Source of the DNA: Diplocarpon mali
Taxonomy: Eukaryota > Ascomycota > Leotiomycetes > Helotiales > Drepanopezizaceae
Reading direction: 5' to 3'
Assembly: GCA_024741835.1 (NCBI GenBank)
Contig: JAENRP010000335.1
Location: 1 to 47,741, forward strand
Length of the DNA stretch: 47,741 nt
Shown: piece by piece, positions 44,191 through 47,741 of the stretch
How the letters are laid out: the number at the start of each line of letters is the position of its first letter
How positions within the stretch are numbered: position 1 is the stretch's first letter
The notes under the pieces: model-generated
What the model saw: the letters and a program-made list of their open reading frames with translations, nothing else
What the model was told of the DNA's origin: nothing
Databases searched by the model: none
Translations under genes and position numbers: made by a program

Positions 44191-45163
44191 TAACTCTCTT
44201 TATATTATTTAATTTAGTCTAAAGGGACCTAATGCTAAATAGTGACCTATTTAAAAGGGGAAAGATTAGTATAAGCGGAGCTATATATATTCTTAAAGCC
44301 TTTTAGTAGAGTATATATTAAGGTATTATAGGTTTATAGATCTTAAGAAAGAAGGTTTTACTTTAGGATCATATTTCTTTACTAATTAGGAGTTATAATA
44401 AGGTTACCTAAGGGTATAGTGCAAATCTGGGGAAGTAGGGTCTAGGGATCTAAAGCTTATTATTCTACTAAAGTTAACCTAGTCTCTAATAGTATAGTAT
44501 AACCTACTTAGGCTGACTAAGTCTCTATATATATATATAGGTATAGGTCCTTTAGTTTCGTACCCAAGTGTTTTAAAGGAAGGAGTAAAGAGCTTTAAAG
44601 AGGTAAAGAGCTTTAAGGAGTATAAGAAGAGTTATCGATAAGTATAGGTCGATAGGGAGTATAGAGAAGGTTGATGACTTATTTATAAGAAGGGTTCTTT
44701 AAAGAGTCGAGTTATATTCAAGGGAAGAAAGGAGTAGGGAGCTTTGAAGAGTAAAAGGAGAGTTATTAATAAGTATAGGTCGATATATTATAGAGTATTT
44801 ATAAGGGAGGGAAAGAGTTAAGAAGAGAAAAGTTATTATACTACTTTAAGCAGCAGCCTACGCTAGCGAAGCGAGGGCATAGTGAATAATTTTTTCGAAT
44901 TGAAATTAAAGGTGAAATTCCATTTGTTAAATAGAGGAAGTAAGGGGTTGAAAAAATAAGCTGATCTTATATTTAAAGGTCGTTTTTCAGCTTTCTTTAA
45001 AAACTAGATTAGTAAGATCTAAGCGCTATGTACGAGTTGCTTAAGGTAGTTTATAATAGAAGTCGAGATTAAGAGATTGAATTGCTTAAGGCAGTTTAAA
45101 ATGACGATTCTAAAGGGGGTCGATATTAAGCTTCTTAGCAGAGGTTAAGTAGATCTTTTCTTA
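44191..45163 (-). other. G4 untranslated leader with direct repeats
   Basis: No coding character. A purine-rich block at 44560-44830 holds two copies of a 27-base motif built on AGTTAT..ATAAGTATAGGTCGATA (44628-44654 and 44759-44785), about 131 bases apart, with GAGCTTTRAAGAG words between. A small open frame is absent. I cannot identify the primer site: minus-strand bases after the LTR are TAAGAAAAGATC. Confidence 0.55.
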
Positions 45164-45415
45164 TATTACAACTTACTCTAGAGCGTATAATAGGTTAAGA
45201 ATCGAACGCTGACTATATTACCTTAAGAGGTACACTATATAATAAAGAAGAAAAGATAAAGAAGAAGAGAGAGTCTCTAGTAGAGCTCCTTTAGAATAAG
45301 TATAGGTGCTTCGCTAGCGTGCACGTGATCTAGCCACCTTGCTACCTTAGCGTGCACCTAACTTCGATATGTGATATAACCGTTCACGTGATATGCATGT
45401 GATACGGCCGTAATA
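45164..45415 (-). repeat. 5' LTR of G4 (right copy)
   Basis: It pairs with 38359-38610, 252 bp, with transitions only. CACGTG occurs at about 45322 and 45385. Confidence 0.92.
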
Positions 45416-45909
45416 AGAAAATGCGTAAGTCTACAAATTAATATTAAAGGGAGATTGATTAAAAATCTAAAGATATAGTCTACCTTTTAATAAAAAATCT
45501 TAAAAACTACCGCCTTAATAGGAAACTGGCCAATTAATAGAATAGTCCTTTTAAGGTTCTTAAGAAGGTAGGCAATTTATATTAAATCAAATTACCTATA
45601 GGTTTTATAATATATAATATCTTTGCGCTAGAGCTATTATTTAAAGATCTGCAGAATCCTTTACTAGGTTAGGAATAGCCTTAGCCTACTATAGAAAAGA
45701 TCGCAGGGTAAGAAGAGTATAAAGTATTTAAAATACTAAGTATATACCTATTTTAAGAGAAACTAAAGTACTAGGTTAAATAGATTAATTATAACCCTAA
45801 TTTAAGTTAGTATCGCGCTTTAAATTTTATAGGATCCTTATATAAGATTCGCGACTTTTATTAAGCTAACCTTATAAAGCTAGGACTACCTTAGAACTTA
45901 TAAGCTTAG
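45416..45909 (+). pseudogene. G3 pol, last part (integrase end and chromodomain)
   Basis: It starts with the AGAAA duplication and continues G3 integrase. The chromodomain (YKVFKILSIYLF, then VKW-x-NYNPNLS) lies near 45718-45830. It ends within the C-terminal tail at CTTAG, where G5 begins. Confidence 0.85.
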
Positions 45910-46524
45910 TGTCACGGCACGGTTGTACCATGGTCGCGACAGGAGTACGAGAACTGTCAAAGCACCTGTGACTGATACAGTAGATGCGACGTCTTATAAT
46001 CATACCTTTCCTTTAGCAGGCAGAATATAAGTAGTTGGTAGAAATCGACCTTTCTAGGTCTTAGGCTGAGGAGGCATATTAAGGGAGAGGTTTCCTACTT
46101 TGTATACACTCCTTAGCTTTGAATTCTATACGATTTGGCAGCCTTGATCTCAGTGACTTTATCGACTTGTGCTTTGCTTCCGCCGTCATATAATTCAAAG
46201 CTCACACCCCCTCCGGCCTTGTAAGGCGATATAATATACCTAGCAGAGGACTAGTACCCCCTCGGAGACCCTTCTTCCGACCGACTCCTACGATACGCAG
46301 AAGCAACCTGAAGAACGGCCTCGACGTTCGGTCCCTTCCCGAACTCAAGAATCGAAAGAAGAGCTAGTGGACTCAGCTAGAACAACTGTCGACAGTCAGT
46401 AGCTCTCGGCTGACTCTAAAAAGAAATTGTAGAATCTGTGAGTTGAGGCATTTCCCGACCACAGCCCCTGGTGGGACGAAAACGTCATACAAGGACCTCT
46501 TACTCTAGGAGAATCAACCCCAAG
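45910..46524 (+). other. G5 5' LTR and leader
   Basis: These 615 bases have no reading frame. TG start at 45910 and a TATA-like ATATAAGTAG at about 46027 support an LTR promoter. Inverted CTGTCGACAG occurs near 46387. The base composition is much more GC-rich than G3 next to it. LTR/leader boundary is not resolved. Confidence 0.6.
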
Positions 46525-47440
46525 ATGACGACGCCAGCACCTCCCGAGTCGAGCAACCTCTCAATTAGAGAGGATACCCCTTAAAACCCTGCGGACGACG
46601 AATCTCCGACACCGGCCGACTCTGCCAGCGAGCCTCGACCAGCCCCCTCTCTGAAACGAACCTTATACGATACAGAAGATATATCAACTTCCTTTAAACG
46701 AGAAGCCTTGATCCGACCCATCTCTCGTGCTAACGTAGAGGCCAAGAGAGACGACTTCTTTACATTACTAGGGTTCCGAACTAAGGCGGGCAAGAGATCT
46801 GCCACGTATAAGGATCGACTAGCAGTAGAGGAACGCTTGGTGGAATACTACTACTAATATATCAAACAATAAGATTCGGTGGTTTAGAGTTTTCATAATT
46901 ACATCTAAAGAATAGAGGAAGCGACCGTACCTACAACTGCGCAGCTGCGAGAAGAGCTTAGAACGACCTAGGAGACTAGCGCGTACTGGAAGAACTTAGC
47001 AGAAGAACAATGACGTACGAACTCAGTCAGCTAGCCGGCTACCCCTACTCTACAAAGCCGACCTCTCTTTGAAAATCCCTACAGAGATCCCCCTACCGCC
47101 CAGCCTAGATAGCCTGTCGAAAGGGAACCCTACTCCAATACCCCTGACTTCGGAGGACAGAGTCGAACCCCTGAACCTAGTCGCCGGGTCCGCCTAGCAA
47201 AGATCAAGGATCCAAACCCCTTCTCAGGCAAAGGAGATATCAAGGTCGAGGACTAGATCTTCGATATGTAGCAGAAGATGAAAGTTAATTATACGGAGTT
47301 CCCCGACGAATCGGTCGCCTTAGCATATGCCGCCAGTTTAACGACAGGGGACGCCCGAAGCTTAATCCGAGATCGGCTTATAGAAGGATCTGTCGGACAA
47401 ATCGAGACGGCTGCGCAGCTATTCCGAATCCTACTTCGTA
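46525..47440 (+). pseudogene. G5 gag, one frame with in-frame stops, cut by Tc1 element
   Basis: From ATG 46525 a single frame without indels runs to 47440 (305 codons). It starts MTTPAPPESSNLS, has an acidic Pro/Ser-rich N-terminus and a helical middle, then DPNPFSGKGDIKVEDxIFDMxQKMK at about 47210-47280. That last segment is a standard Ty3 gag start (F-G-x-G-D-x-x-x-x-x-W). YTEFPDESVALAYAASLTTGDA follows. Eleven stops are TAA, TAG or TGA, at places where CAA, CAG, CGA or TGG is expected. The last 54 codons have none. At LLRT the frame passes into the transposon, so the residues after 47440 in the open frame ending 47481 are not gag. Confidence 0.85.
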
Positions 47441-47741
47441 CAGGGTGTAATAATTTGAGGTTTCCTGTCTGTGCACGCTAGATTCTTGGCAATGCTGCTT
47501 TTATTGAATTCCTTAGTATTTTGTATGGCCACCTTCTGCGTCAATCACTGCTTTATATCTATTCGGCATTTCCCTAATCAAATCTCTAATCATCTCAACT
47601 GTTATTGATTCCCAAGCTTCAAGTACTGCTGCTCGTAGTCTATTGTAAGAGCTGTGAATATTAGGGTATTTCTCCTCTATATAATCCTTTATATAATCCC
47701 ATATAGTCTCAATTGGATTCAAATCAGGGGAATGAGGTGGC
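47441..47741 (-). mobile_element. Tc1/mariner-type DNA transposon, 3' end (runs off window)
   Basis: The end CAGGGTGTAATAATTTGAGG starts right after a TA (47439-47440) in G5 gag, the TA target and CAG-type terminal repeat of Tc1/mariner elements. The transposase C-terminus lies 72 bases inside. Only one terminus is in the window. The sequence shows no RIP signature, in contrast to its surroundings. Confidence 0.85.
47513..47741 (-). CDS. Tc1-like transposase, C-terminal 75 residues (partial)
   Basis: The frame is open from the window edge to TAA at 47513-47515. It begins PPHSPDLNPIETIWDYIK, the hallmark of Tc1-type DDE transposases, in which the Glu of NPIE is the third catalytic acidic residue. 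It ends MPNRYKAVIDAEGGHTKY, the usual GGHTKY end. No stops or frameshifts in the visible part, so it may be intact. It would cut and rejoin the element's own ends at TA sites. The first residues, including the DNA-binding domain and first two catalytic Asp, lie outside. The visible frame continues through a Leu (TTG) at 47720-47722, which is not a start. Confidence 0.9.
   Translation of the reverse strand, partial: PPHSPDLNPIETIWDYIKDYIEEKYPNIHSSYNRLRAAVLEAWESITVEMIRDLIREMPNRYKAVIDAEGGHTKY

Larger units (their letters stand above)
38359..45415 (-). mobile_element. G4, complete Ty3/gypsy chromovirus (7057 bp) nested in G3
   Basis: LTRs of 252 bp lie at 38359-38610 and 45164-45415. Ends are TGTTACGAC/TATTACAAC and CTGTAATA/CCGTAATA. 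TSD AGAAA lies at 38354-38358 and 45416-45420. The minus-strand polypurine tract is beside the left LTR. Coding order right to left is gag, protease, RT, RNase H, integrase, chromodomain. It is a family distinct from G1 and G6. It carries the same 23-base palindromic unit as C2 at four sites. Confidence 0.94.
27374..45909 (+). mobile_element. G3, third chromovirus copy of the G1 family, split by C2 and G4 and cut by G5
   Basis: The 5' LTR is 27374-27680 (307 bp), after GTAGC (likely one TSD copy, 27369-27373) in C1 gag. With C2, G4 and their TSDs removed, 5849 bp of G3 remain, ending at 45909 in the C-terminal tail of pol. The equivalent stretch of G1 is 5855 bp without its LTR duplication. 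G5 inserts at 45910, so the antisense region and 3' LTR lie beyond the window. Confidence 0.92.
45910..47741 (+). mobile_element. G5, 5' part of a Ty3/gypsy retrotransposon, youngest LTR element in the nest
   Basis: It begins TGTCACGGCACGG directly after the G3 sequence CTTAG (probable TSD copy). LTR plus leader span 45910-46524 and gag starts at 46525. RIP is light: CpA and CpG are common, unlike in all neighbours. The LTR end cannot be fixed with one copy. The rest of the element lies beyond the window, and the Tc1-type element at 47441 interrupts it. Confidence 0.82.

Noticed and set aside
46581..46805. Minus-strand open frame of 74 codons
   Set aside because: It is the complement of G5 gag, which has a 305-codon frame on the plus strand.

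Overview
The window reads as a gene-poor, AT-rich block of a filamentous ascomycete (Pezizomycotina) genome that has been through heavy repeat-induced point mutation (RIP). CpA is almost absent and TpA is everywhere. Retrotransposon reading frames can be followed for kilobases, but Gln, Arg and Trp codons have become TAA, TAG or TGA. I found no host gene, rRNA or tRNA gene. Essentially all 47.7 kb can be assigned to transposons inserted into one another. Labels are mine: C = Ty1/copia-like, G = Ty3/gypsy-like.

The outermost layer is one minus-strand copia element, C1. It survives in three pieces: gag and protease at 26172-27373, integrase and reverse transcriptase at 9993-12034, and RNase H at about 1990-2360. 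Three plus-strand copies of one chromodomain-bearing gypsy family (G1, G2, G3) sit in C1. G1 (2361-9992) is complete, with target-site duplication (TSD) CCAAT. G2 (12035-26171) is itself split by the minus-strand gypsy element G6 (17144-23754, TSD TTATT), which carries a solo LTR (21595-21839). G3 starts at 27374 and is split by the minus-strand copia C2 (31548-37167, TSD GATAA), by the minus-strand gypsy G4 (38359-45415, TSD AGAAA) and at 45910 by the plus-strand gypsy G5. G5 gag is cut at 47441 by a Tc1/mariner element that runs off the right edge. At the left edge a further minus-strand copia, C0, appears to be inserted in the RNase H end of C1, and its LTR holds a second solo LTR (1702-1947).

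The complete elements have matched LTR pairs of 346, 292, 233 and 252 bp, polypurine tracts next to the 3' LTR, and 5-bp TSDs. Nesting gives a relative order: C1 first; then G1-G3; then G6, C2, G4 and G5; then the Tc1 element. Degree of RIP does not follow this order. C1, the oldest host, is less damaged than its guests G1-G3. The youngest layers, G5 and the Tc1 element, are least damaged.

The most unusual signal is a 23-bp, GC-rich, near-palindromic unit. It recurs in two unrelated retrotransposons (C2 and G4), mostly at junctions between polyprotein domains, and most copies read in frame as variants of TPRPGPRV. A second is a conserved antisense reading frame with a Cys-rich segment between pol and the 3' LTR of the G1/G2 family. 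A third is a primer-binding site in C2 (and probably C0) that matches the anticodon arm of initiator tRNA-Met, suggesting Drosophila-copia-style half-tRNA priming.
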